Shown: positions 15,696 through 25,799 of the stretch, in pieces
Layout of the letters: every line of letters starts with the position of its first letter
Numbering within the stretch: the stretch's first letter is position 1
NCBI RefSeq assembly: GCF_027625935.1
Contig: NZ_CP115300.1
Span: 8,246,001-8,310,000 of the forward strand
Direction: 5' to 3'
DNA: 64,000 nucleotides
Origin: Streptomyces camelliae
Lineage (GTDB): Bacteria; Actinomycetota; Actinomycetes; Streptomycetales; Streptomycetaceae
Translations under genes and position numbers: made by a program
Notes under the pieces: model-generated
Told to the model about the DNA's origin: nothing
Databases searched by the model: none
What the model saw: the letters and a program-made list of their open reading frames with translations, nothing else

Positions 15696-16655
15696 TCACC
15701 TCAGCCCGAACTCATCGGCCCATCCCATGAGTTCCCGGGGTGTCGTGTTCCCGCCGCACACCACGAGGCCCAGCCGGGCGCCGTCACCGACCCGGGCCAG
15801 CACCTGCCGGGCCGCCGGCAGCAGACAGCCCGCGGCCGGCTCGGCCCACACCTTGGCGTGGTCGGCGAGGTCCAGACAGCCCTGCACCGCCTCCCGGTCC
15901 GGCACCACGAGCACCTCCTCCACCAGCGCGGAGACATGGTCATAGGTCAGCTGGGACACGGACGGCGCGCTCAGTGTGGTGACGAGCGAGGACACCGGCA
16001 CCTGAAGCGGACCGCCGGCCTTCAGCGCGGCCGACATCGCCTCGGCGCCCGCCGTCTCCACGCCCCACACCCGCACGTCCGGGCGCCGGGCGCGCAGCGC
16101 GGCCGCCACTCCGGCGATCAGTCCTCCACCGCCGACGCTGACGATCACATCCGTCAGCTCCCGCGCGTCCTCGGCGAACTCCAGCCCCACGGTGCCCTGT
16201 CCGGCGATCACGACCGGGTCGTCGAACGGGTGGACCAGGGTCAGCCCCTCGTCCCGCAGCCGGAGCACCAGCTCGAACGCGCTGCCCATGCCGTCGGTCA
16301 GCCGCACCGACGCCCCGGCCGCCTCGGCGAGTTCGACGGAACGCGCGGGAGCGGTCCGGGGCATCACCACGGTCGCCTTCACATCGAGGGCCGCCGCCAT
16401 CACCGCGAGGGCGATGCCATGGTTGCCGCCGCTGACCGCGACCACGCCGGCCGCCCGCTCGGCCTCGCTCAGCGACAGCAGCTTCGCCGTGGCCCCGCGT
16501 GCCTTGAACGAGCCGGTGCGCTGGAGGAGTTCGAGCTTGGTGGTGACCGGGGCGCCGAGCAGCGCGGTCAGCCCCGGGCTCGGTACGGTCGGCGTCCGTA
16601 CCACGTGCCCGGCGATCCGTTCCGCGGCGGCTTCGATGTCCGAGATGCCGATCAA
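15696..16655 (-). CDS. Serine/threonine dehydratase family PLP enzyme
   Basis: 319 residues of the fold-type II PLP family. The PLP lysine is K51 in RTGSFKARGA; the phosphate-binding glycine loop is SVGGGGLIAGV; SGGNHGIALA is the substrate loop of threonine/serine dehydratases and serine racemases. It should convert L-serine or L-threonine to pyruvate or 2-oxobutyrate plus ammonia. There is no C-terminal ACT regulatory domain, so it is the short catabolic type rather than biosynthetic IlvA. It stands between the TPR/polyprenyl-synthase operon and the pseudokinase, all on the minus strand, but with its own intergenic gap of 104 bases upstream. Confidence 0.88.
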   Translation of the reverse strand: MIGISDIEAAAERIAGHVVRTPTVPSPGLTALLGAPVTTKLELLQRTGSFKARGATAKLLSLSEAERAAGVVAVSGGNHGIALAVMAAALDVKATVVMPRTAPARSVELAEAAGASVRLTDGMGSAFELVLRLRDEGLTLVHPFDDPVVIAGQGTVGLEFAEDARELTDVIVSVGGGGLIAGVAAALRARRPDVRVWGVETAGAEAMSAALKAGGPLQVPVSSLVTTLSAPSVSQLTYDHVSALVEEVLVVPDREAVQGCLDLADHAKVWAEPAAGCLLPAARQVLARVGDGARLGLVVCGGNTTPRELMGWADEFGLR

Positions 16656-16759
16656 GGTGCTTCACCCTTCCGGCGCGGGGTGTGGGAACCGCGCCCCTGG
16701 CACCCTCACCCGCCCGGACTCCCCAGGTCAACACCGTTTCGCCACCGGCCCCGAGGAGC

Positions 16760-17779
16760 TCACAGCTCACGGTCCGCCAGATGGTCCAGCAGCGTGTGCA
16801 GCTGCCCGGCGGCTCCGGCGGCCAGCGGTGCTTCGGCGAGCAGCGCCCGTGCGGCGGCCGTGTGCGTCCGCGCCTCGGCCAGCGCCGCTGAACGGCCGCC
16901 CGCCGCCTCGACCAGTGCGGCGGCTTCCGTGGCCCGCTCCGGCCGGCCGAGCAGTGCGGGCAGCCGGCCGGCCACCGGGGAACCGAGCGCGACCAGCACC
17001 GGGTATGTCATCTTGCGCATCCGCAGATCGCCGTCCGCCGGCTTGCCGGTGACGGCCGGATCGCCCCAGATGCCCAGCACGTCGTCGACCAGCTGGAAGG
17101 CGATGCCGAGGTGCCGGCCGGCCCGTGCCAGCACGCCGACCGTGGCCTCGGGCGCCCCGCCGAGCGCGGCGCCCAGCGCGAGGGCGCAGCCCAGCAGCGC
17201 GCCGGTCTTGCCCTCCGCCATCGCCCGGTACTCCTCGGGCGTCACCCGCTGCGGTCCGGCGTGCGGCCGGGCGGTGAACAGCAGGTCGTCGGCCTGCCCG
17301 CGCACCAGGTCGGCGAGGGCCGCAGACAGCAGCCGCAGGGTGCCGGGACCGCCCGCCGCCGTGGCCAGGGTCTCCACCGCGAGGGCGAACAGGGCGTCCC
17401 CGGCGAGTACGGCCGGTCCGGTGCCGTAGGCCCGCCACACGGCCGGGCGGCGGCGCCGGGTGCCGTCGCCGTCCATGATGTCGTCGTGCAGCAGCGAGAA
17501 CGCGTGCACCAGTTCCACCGCCACCGCCGCCGGTACGCCGGCCCGGCCGTCGGCGCCCGCCGCCTCGGCGCCGAGCACCGCGAGCGCCTGCCGTACGCCC
17601 TTGCCGCCCGGCGCGGCCGCGGGCGCCCCGCCGACCTCGCACCAGCCGAAGGAGTACCCGGCCATCTCGGCCACCCACGGATGCATCCCGCCCACCGCCT
17701 CCTCCAGCGCCGGCCGCACCAACTCCCGGCAGCGAGCGAGGACTTCGGGCGCGCGAGGCGGAGCTTGTACGGTGGTCAT
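16760..17779 (-). CDS. Polyprenyl (isoprenyl diphosphate) synthase
   Basis: 339 residues, trans-prenyltransferase fold. The first aspartate-rich motif is LLHDDIMDGDGTRRRR and the second region reads QLVDDVLGIWGD, where the third Asp of the classic DDxxD is Gly, a common variant in actinobacterial farnesyl/geranylgeranyl synthases. It should condense IPP with an allylic diphosphate to make a C15-C20 product. The ATG at 17779 overlaps the stop of a 36-codon mini-frame by four bases; that mini-frame is a partial tandem copy of this gene's own start. It is last in an operon with a TPR protein. No terpene cyclase is adjacent, so the product may serve general isoprenoid needs. Confidence 0.88.
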   Translation of the reverse strand: MTTVQAPPRAPEVLARCRELVRPALEEAVGGMHPWVAEMAGYSFGWCEVGGAPAAAPGGKGVRQALAVLGAEAAGADGRAGVPAAVAVELVHAFSLLHDDIMDGDGTRRRRPAVWRAYGTGPAVLAGDALFALAVETLATAAGGPGTLRLLSAALADLVRGQADDLLFTARPHAGPQRVTPEEYRAMAEGKTGALLGCALALGAALGGAPEATVGVLARAGRHLGIAFQLVDDVLGIWGDPAVTGKPADGDLRMRKMTYPVLVALGSPVAGRLPALLGRPERATEAAALVEAAGGRSAALAEARTHTAAARALLAEAPLAAGAAGQLHTLLDHLADREL

Positions 17780-17904
17780 CGCACGCCCTCCATGCCGGCA
17801 CGGAGCTCCTCGGGTGCCGGCTGGGTCAGGTCCCGGCGGGGGGCGAGGTTTTCGGGCGCGCGAGGCGGAGCTTGTACGGTGGTCATCGCACCCCCTCCAT
17901 GCCG
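17744..17904. repeat. 107-bp tandem duplication spanning a gene junction
   Basis: Bases 17744-17797 recur at 17851-17904 with one clear mismatch, giving a unit length of 107 bases. Each copy contains the end of one reading frame (GMEGVR then stop) overlapping the start of the next (MTTVQAPPRAPE). The two copies have diverged in the middle, so the duplication is not brand new. Confidence 0.85.
17776..17886 (-). CDS. 36-residue mini-ORF created by tandem duplication
   Basis: It starts as a near copy of the polyprenyl synthase N-terminus (MTTVQAPPRAPE, then NLAPRRDLTQPAPEELRAGM against VLARCRELVRPALEEAVGGM) and ends with the last residues of the TPR protein (EGVR). Its ATG overlaps the TPR stop and its stop overlaps the synthase ATG, each by four bases, so ribosomes could pass through all three frames. 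It probably has no function beyond keeping coupling intact, but the frame has been kept open despite sequence divergence. Confidence 0.5.
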   Translation of the reverse strand: MTTVQAPPRAPENLAPRRDLTQPAPEELRAGMEGVR

Positions 17905-18923
17905 AGACCGAACTCCTCCTGGGCGCGGGCCACCATCTCCCGCGCGTGCTTGAGCCCGCCGCGCTCCAATGTCCGGGCCAGATCGGCGAGTTCGGCCGCC
18001 GTCTCGGCGCGGTCCCGGCCGAGCTGAGCCAGCGACTTGGCCAGCCCCAGCCGGGCCAGCGCCGTGCCGCGCGGCTCGCCCATCGCGCGGAACTCCTCCA
18101 GCGCCAGCTCGTACAGCTTTCGCGCTTCGGCGTAACGCCCGGCGCGGTAGAGGACGTTGCCGCGCATCTTGTGGTTGTAGGCGAGCGCGCTGGACAGATT
18201 CATCGCGCGGCAGCCGGCCTCCGCCCGCGAGAGCAGCTCCAGGGCGCCCTCGGTGTCCTTGTCGCGGACCGAGAGGATGTCGGCGAGCCCGCGCAGTGCC
18301 CAGGCGTGCCCCCGCCGGTCCTCGGCCCGCTCGGCTATCCGGGCCGCCTCCTCGAACAGTGCGTACGCCCGGTCGAAGTCCCCGGTGTTGCGGTGCATCT
18401 GCGCGATGCCCTCCAGCGCCCACACCGTGTGCCGGGCCTCCCCGCGCCGGCGGGCCTCGGCCAGCAGCTGCTCGTGCAGCCGGCCCACCGCCGCGTAGTC
18501 GCCCTGGATGCGACCGGTCTCCGCCAGCCCCGCCAGGGAGTAGCCGCGCACCACCACGTCCCCGCCGCGCTCACCGAGGTCGGCGGCGAGCCCGAGCAGC
18601 CGCCAGGCCAGCGGAAACGCGCCGCGCTGCCGGGCGAGAGTGCCGCCGCTCCACAGCGCCCACGCCATCGCGCCGGTGTCGCCGGCCTGGCGGGCGGCGC
18701 GGTAACTCGCCTTCCAGGCCCGGTCCGCGTCCTCGATCCGGCCGAGCCGACGCTGGGCCTCGGCGACGGCGAGCCCACAGCGGGCGGCCTCGCCGGGGCG
18801 CCCGGCCCGCTCGGCCTCACGCAGCCGCGCGGTGGCCTCGGCCAGCACGTCGACCAGCGAGGAGTTCACGGAGAGGGAGGTCAGGGCGCCCTGGTACTCC
18901 GGGGCGAAAGCCTTGCCGTACAT
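17883..18923 (-). CDS. Tetratricopeptide-repeat protein
   Basis: 346 residues, almost all alpha-helical hairpins of TPR type from about residue 25 to 330 (for example GEAARCGLAVAEAQRRLGRI, YSLAGLAETGRIQGDYAAVG, AYNHKMRGNVLYRAGRYAEA). There is no signal peptide or membrane span, so it is a cytoplasmic protein-interaction scaffold. Its stop overlaps a mini-frame that in turn overlaps the polyprenyl synthase start, making a coupled operon. The ATG at 18923 has AAAGG 5 bases upstream; an in-frame GTG at 18941 lies inside an operator-like palindrome and is unlikely. TPR proteins beside isoprenoid genes have no fixed role. Confidence 0.8.
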   Translation of the reverse strand: MYGKAFAPEYQGALTSLSVNSSLVDVLAEATARLREAERAGRPGEAARCGLAVAEAQRRLGRIEDADRAWKASYRAARQAGDTGAMAWALWSGGTLARQRGAFPLAWRLLGLAADLGERGGDVVVRGYSLAGLAETGRIQGDYAAVGRLHEQLLAEARRRGEARHTVWALEGIAQMHRNTGDFDRAYALFEEAARIAERAEDRRGHAWALRGLADILSVRDKDTEGALELLSRAEAGCRAMNLSSALAYNHKMRGNVLYRAGRYAEARKLYELALEEFRAMGEPRGTALARLGLAKSLAQLGRDRAETAAELADLARTLERGGLKHAREMVARAQEEFGLGMEGVR

Positions 18924-18934
18924 ACGCACCTTTC

Positions 18935-18978
18935 TATACACGACATGTATAGATGTCGTGTATACATCCCGTGTATAG
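18935..18978. promoter_or_regulatory. Operator-like perfect inverted repeat upstream of the TPR operon
   Basis: TATACACGACAT (18935-18946) and ATGTCGTGTATA (18953-18964) form a perfect 12-bp inverted repeat around a 6-base spacer, 12 bases before the TPR start codon. A third half-site, GTGTATAG, sits at 18971-18978 and mirrors CTATACAC at 18934-18941. In such a GC-rich genome an A+T-rich palindrome here is very likely a repressor site overlapping the promoter. Confidence 0.65.
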
Positions 18979-19099
18979 GGGATCGAAAAGATGCCCCGGC
19001 CCGGGAGCCGGGGCGCATCGCTCTGTTGCCGGTCAAGACGCGCGTACGGCGACGGAGGTTGCCCGTGCGACGTGGATCACGTGCTGAGGGCGTGCCGGC

Positions 19100-19777
19100 T
19101 CAGTGCTGCTGGGCCTTCTGCGGGGTCGCCTCGCTCGGTCGCACCACGACGAAGCCCTCGCCCTGGAGCATCAGCTGCACGGCCTCGCCCGAACCGCCGC
19201 GCAGCATCGACCCGATGGACTGGGAGCGGTGCAGCGAGGTCTGCAGCTGCGCGGTCCAGCCGACCACCGCGTCCGTGTCGACGTACACCGGGGCCTGCGC
19301 GGAGACCGGGATGACCAGCGGATTGCCCTCGCAGACCAGACCGAGCCGGCCCTGCCCGCTGAACACGCTGTTGAACAGCCCGCCGCCGGCGATGCCCGAC
19401 CCCTTCACCGTCTTGATCTCGTACGACAACGAGGGGTCGAAGCACAGCACGTTGCGCCCGTTGACGGTGAACCGGTCACCCGCTTCGACCTCGACGATGA
19501 AGCAGTTCTGCGCCTCGTGCGCGAACCAGGCCTCGCCCTGCCCGCGCACCGCCATGAGGGGCAGCCCCTCACCGGTGACCGCACGCTTCAGCATGCCGCC
19601 GACGCCCTGGCCCTTGCGCTCGAACTTCAGGTCGCCCCGGTAGGCGACCATCGCGCCCTGGCGGGCGTACATCTCGCCGCTCACCGCGTAGCGGAGGCAC
19701 TTGGCGTTCTCGACGGACATGCCCGGCGCCACGGCCGGCTGCACCACGTGCGCACTGGAAAAGAGATCACCCTTCAT
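19100..19777 (-). CDS. AIM24 family protein
   Basis: 225 residues of the AIM24/TerD-neighbour family (a double-stranded beta-helix fold related to tryptophan RNA-binding attenuator-like proteins). Family segments: ENAKCLRYAVSGEMYARQGAMVAYRG, LPLMAVRGQGEAWFAHEAQNCF, GGGLFNSVFSGQGRLG and GGSGEAVQLMLQGEGFVVVRP. The role in bacteria is unknown; genes often lie near tellurite-resistance TerD-type genes, and here a TerD-containing gene is the next one upstream. The ATG at 19777 matches where homologues begin (MKxDLFSS); the ATG at 19786 is in frame. The gap to the TerD-CAP gene is about 50 bases on the same strand, so co-transcription is possible. Confidence 0.85.
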   Translation of the reverse strand: MKGDLFSSAHVVQPAVAPGMSVENAKCLRYAVSGEMYARQGAMVAYRGDLKFERKGQGVGGMLKRAVTGEGLPLMAVRGQGEAWFAHEAQNCFIVEVEAGDRFTVNGRNVLCFDPSLSYEIKTVKGSGIAGGGLFNSVFSGQGRLGLVCEGNPLVIPVSAQAPVYVDTDAVVGWTAQLQTSLHRSQSIGSMLRGGSGEAVQLMLQGEGFVVVRPSEATPQKAQQH

Positions 19778-19833
19778 GCCGGGCATGGTGTCCCGGAAGC
19801 AGTCGTTCCGCCAAGATCACGCAAAGTGGCCGG

Positions 19834-22640
<2,807 letters not shown>

Positions 22641-24422
22641 GTGCGTAGACCGCACATACGCGGCGTAGCCGTCGCCATCGCGGTGACGACCGCTGCCACG
22701 GGACTGGCCGGTACGGCCTTCGCGGGCTCCGGCACGGGGGTGGAGCGGTCCGCCGCGTCCGCCGGCACGAACGCCTCGGCGGTGGTGAAGGCGGCGCAGG
22801 CCGCGGCCTTCGCGCACGCCTCGGCGACCGGCGTCTCGAAGGGCGACGAACTGCACGCCCAGGACGTGATGATCGACCCCGAGGGCGCCCGGCACGTGCG
22901 CTTCGTCCGGACGCTGAGCGGCATGCCGGTGCTCGGCGGCGACCTCGTCGTCCACCTCGACCGCACGCTGGCCTACACGGGCGTGACCCGCGCGGCCGAC
23001 CACGCCGTAGCGCCGGCCGCCTCCCGGGCCAGGCTGACCGCGGACCAGGCCGCCGCCAAGGCCGCCCAGGCCGCCAAGGGCGAGGCAGGCAGCGCCCAGC
23101 TCGTGGTCGACGCCCGCGACGGCGCCGCCGCCCTCGCCTACCAGGTGACGGTGACCGACCGGCAGGGCACCAGCACCGTCGTCGTCGACGCCGTCACCGG
23201 CAAGGTGCGCAGCAACACGCCCGACAGCGACGAGTTCCTGTCGCCGAAGCTGCTCGCCGACCTGCGGGGGCGCGGCGAGACGCTCGACCCGGCCACCGGC
23301 ACGGCCGCCCCCGAGGCCGGCCTGCTCGGCTCCGGCGTCTCCGGTGCCACCACGTACCCCTCGCCCGCGAGGGGCACCGGCAAGACCCTCTTCGTGGGCA
23401 GCGTCGGCCTGACCACCACGGCCACCTCCAAGGGCCACTACCGGCTCAAGGACCCGAGCCGGTACGGCACCGAGACGCGTGACGCCAAGGGCACGTACAC
23501 CGAGAAGTTCAGCGCGGGCACGGCGTTCACCAGCACGACCGACGTGTGGGGCAACGGCACCACCGGCAACCGGGCCAGCGCCGCCGCGGACGCCCAGTAC
23601 GGCATCACCAAGACCCTGGACTTCTACAAGGCCGCCTTCGGCCGCAAGGGCATCGCCGACAACAGCAAGGCCGCCCAGGGCATGGTCCACTGGGGCAGCA
23701 AGGTCGCCAACGCCTTCTGGGACCCGACCTGCACCTGCATGCTGTACGGCGACGGCGACGGCAAGACCTTCAAGAAGCCGCTCGTCGTCCTCGACGTCAC
23801 CGGCCACGAGCTGACCCACGGCGTGGTCGACGCGACCGCGAAGCTGGAGCCGACCTTCGTCGACGCCAAGGGCAACCAGTACGGCGAACCCGGCGCGCTG
23901 AACGAGTCCCTCGCGGACATCTTCGGCTCGAACGTCGAGTTCTACGCCAACAACCCCAAGGACACGCCGGACTACCTGATCGGCGAGAAGCTGGGCCTCG
24001 CGCAGAAGTTCCTGCGCCGCCTCGACCACCCGTCGCTCGACAAGCTTGAGCACACCATCGACTACTGGTCGCCGGACGCCTACTACACCGAGGTGCACGC
24101 GGGCTCCGGTGTCTCCTCGCACGCCTACTACCTTCTCGCCGAGGGCAGCGGCAAGAAGACGATCAACGGCGTCGCCTACGACTCGCCGACGTACAACCGC
24201 GCCACGGTCAAGGGCATCGGCCGCGCCAAGGCCACCGCCATCTTCTACCGTGCGCTCACCCGCTACATGGTCTCCACGACCGACTTCCACCAGGCGCGCA
24301 TCGCGACGCTGAAGGCGGCCCAGGACCTGTACGGCGCGAACAGCATCGAGTACAAGACGGTGGACACGGCGTGGGCCGCGGTCAACGTCACCGTCGCCAA
24401 CACGCCGGCCGCCCGTCACTGA
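22641..24422 (+). CDS. Secreted M4 (thermolysin-like) metallopeptidase
   Basis: 593 residues. A signal peptide (VAVAIAVTTAATGLAGTAFAG) is followed by an FTP/PepSY-type propeptide (about 45-210) and the M4 catalytic domain. The zinc motif is VTGHELTHGVVD and the third ligand Glu lies in NESLADIFGSNVEF; the C-terminal domain contains SGVSSHAYYLLAEG with the active-site His. It is secreted, self-processed and degrades extracellular protein, as Streptomyces neutral proteases do. The GTG at 22641 follows GAAGGA. A strong hairpin terminator follows the stop, and the A+T-rich divergent region upstream should hold its promoter. Confidence 0.93.
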   Translation: MRRPHIRGVAVAIAVTTAATGLAGTAFAGSGTGVERSAASAGTNASAVVKAAQAAAFAHASATGVSKGDELHAQDVMIDPEGARHVRFVRTLSGMPVLGGDLVVHLDRTLAYTGVTRAADHAVAPAASRARLTADQAAAKAAQAAKGEAGSAQLVVDARDGAAALAYQVTVTDRQGTSTVVVDAVTGKVRSNTPDSDEFLSPKLLADLRGRGETLDPATGTAAPEAGLLGSGVSGATTYPSPARGTGKTLFVGSVGLTTTATSKGHYRLKDPSRYGTETRDAKGTYTEKFSAGTAFTSTTDVWGNGTTGNRASAAADAQYGITKTLDFYKAAFGRKGIADNSKAAQGMVHWGSKVANAFWDPTCTCMLYGDGDGKTFKKPLVVLDVTGHELTHGVVDATAKLEPTFVDAKGNQYGEPGALNESLADIFGSNVEFYANNPKDTPDYLIGEKLGLAQKFLRRLDHPSLDKLEHTIDYWSPDAYYTEVHAGSGVSSHAYYLLAEGSGKKTINGVAYDSPTYNRATVKGIGRAKATAIFYRALTRYMVSTTDFHQARIATLKAAQDLYGANSIEYKTVDTAWAAVNVTVANTPAARH

Positions 24423-24453
24423 CGTCACCGTCGTACGGAACCGCCGTACCCCT

Positions 24454-24480
24454 GGATGCCCCGCCGCGCGCGGGGCATCC
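24454..24480 (+). terminator. Rho-independent-type hairpin after the M4 protease
   Basis: GGATGCCCCG and CGGGGCATCC form a perfect 10-bp stem with a 7-base loop, 31 bases after the protease stop. There is no T tract immediately after, as is common in Streptomyces. Confidence 0.8.
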
Positions 24481-24538
24481 GCATGTCCGGGACACGTGTG
24501 CGCCCCAACTGCCTCCGTAACAGCCTCTGTTTCTTTTA

Positions 24539-24574
24539 TTGACAGCGGAAAATAACGGCCCTAGGTTCCCGGCC
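24539..24574 (+). promoter_or_regulatory. Consensus-like promoter of the ROK regulator, leaderless
   Basis: TTGACA at 24539-24544 and TAGGTT at 24562-24567 are separated by exactly 17 bases. The ATG at 24575 is 7 bases after the -10, where transcription should start, and no ribosome-binding site is present, so the mRNA is probably leaderless. This is the best consensus promoter in the window. Confidence 0.7.
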
Positions 24575-25762
24575 ATGCCCTCGACCCCGCACGCCGAGAC
24601 CTTCCCGGCACCCACGCCGGCCGTCTCGCAGGTCTTCACGACGGTGCTGTCCCACGGCCCGCTGACCCGTCTGGAGGCGGGCCGCCGGGCCGGCCTGTCC
24701 CCGGCCGCGGTCACCAAGGCCGTACGTCCCCTGCTCGCCGCCGGTTATCTGGCGGAGGACGCCGACGAGGACGCTCGGCCCACCCCGGGCCGGCCCGCCA
24801 CCCTGGTCCGGGTCAACGGTGAACGGGCCCTGTTCCTCGGCGTGAAGGTCACCGGCACCGAGCTGATCGCCGTCCTGACGGACCTGTGCTGCCGTATCCG
24901 CCTCGACCGCCGCAGGCCCCTGCCGGACCGCGCGCCCGGGGCCGTGCTGACCTCGATCGCCGGCCTCGTCCAGGAACTCCTCGCCCACGCGGCCGAGTCG
25001 GACGCCCCGGTGGCCGGGCTCGGCATCGCCGTCTCCGGCGACGTCGACCGCGCCGAGGGCGTCGTACGCTACTCGCCGTTCCTGGACTGGCGGGACGTGC
25101 CGCTCGCCGAACTCGCCGCCACCACCACCGGGTTGCCCGTCACCGTCGACAACGACGTGCGCGCGCTGACCGTCGCCGAGCAGTGGTTCGGCGCCGGCGC
25201 GGGACTCGCCGGCTTCGCCCTCGTGACGGTCGGCGCGGGCATCGGCTGCGGACTCGTCGTGCACGGGCAGGTGGTCGCCGGCGCCCATGGCGTGGCCGGG
25301 GAGATCGGGCACGTCGTCGTGGACCCCGCCGGACCCGAGTGCCACTGCGGCAACCGGGGCTGTGTCGAGGCGATCGCCGGCGAGTCCGCGATCGTCGCCC
25401 GCATGCGCGAGGTGACGGGACGTCAAGTGGACGACAGCGCACAGGCGGTGGCACTCGCACACGAAGGCGTGCCCGGGGCCCGGGAGGTGTACGCGCGGGC
25501 CGGGGAGGCCATCGGCCGGGGCATCGCCACCGTGGCCAATCTGCTCGGCCCCGAGCGCGTGATCATCTCCGGCGAGGGGCTCGCCGCCTACGACCTCTTC
25601 GCCGGCCGGATCCGCCAGGCGTTCACCGCGGCCGCCTTCGGCTCCGCCGCCCGCTGCGACGTCCTGACCCGCCCGCTGCCCTTCGAGCAGTGGGCGCGCG
25701 GCGCCGCGGCCGTCGCGATCCAGTCCTTCATCACCCAGCCCCCCGGCATCGGACAGGGCTGA
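24575..25762 (+). CDS. ROK-family transcriptional regulator
   Basis: 395 residues. An N-terminal winged HTH (about 14-75: VFTTVLSHGPLTRLEAGRRAGLSPAAVTKAVRPLLAAGYL) is fused to a sugar-kinase-like ROK domain. The ROK zinc motif is visible as HVVVDPAGPECHCGNRGCVEAIAG (consensus CxCGxxGCxE), and GIAVSGDVD and VTVGAGIGCGLVV are the phosphate/substrate loops. Such proteins repress sugar-use genes until a sugar or sugar phosphate binds. It sits 37 bases upstream of the GH27-GH95-SGNH genes on the same strand, so it is the likely local regulator. It is likely read from its own leaderless promoter. Confidence 0.9.
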   Translation: MPSTPHAETFPAPTPAVSQVFTTVLSHGPLTRLEAGRRAGLSPAAVTKAVRPLLAAGYLAEDADEDARPTPGRPATLVRVNGERALFLGVKVTGTELIAVLTDLCCRIRLDRRRPLPDRAPGAVLTSIAGLVQELLAHAAESDAPVAGLGIAVSGDVDRAEGVVRYSPFLDWRDVPLAELAATTTGLPVTVDNDVRALTVAEQWFGAGAGLAGFALVTVGAGIGCGLVVHGQVVAGAHGVAGEIGHVVVDPAGPECHCGNRGCVEAIAGESAIVARMREVTGRQVDDSAQAVALAHEGVPGAREVYARAGEAIGRGIATVANLLGPERVIISGEGLAAYDLFAGRIRQAFTAAAFGSAARCDVLTRPLPFEQWARGAAAVAIQSFITQPPGIGQG

Positions 25763-25799
25763 GCCGCCCCTACCCGAACCCACCCAGGAGGTACGGCCC

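Noticed and set aside
16760..18923. Terpene biosynthetic cluster around the polyprenyl synthase
   Set aside because: No cyclase, P450 or methyltransferase is adjacent. The cyclase at the left edge is 16 kb away in its own operon.
24539..24574. TTG at 24539 as the start of the ROK protein
   Set aside because: This TTG is part of the -35 hexamer. The ATG at 24575 gives a normal ROK N-terminus and fits a leaderless transcript.
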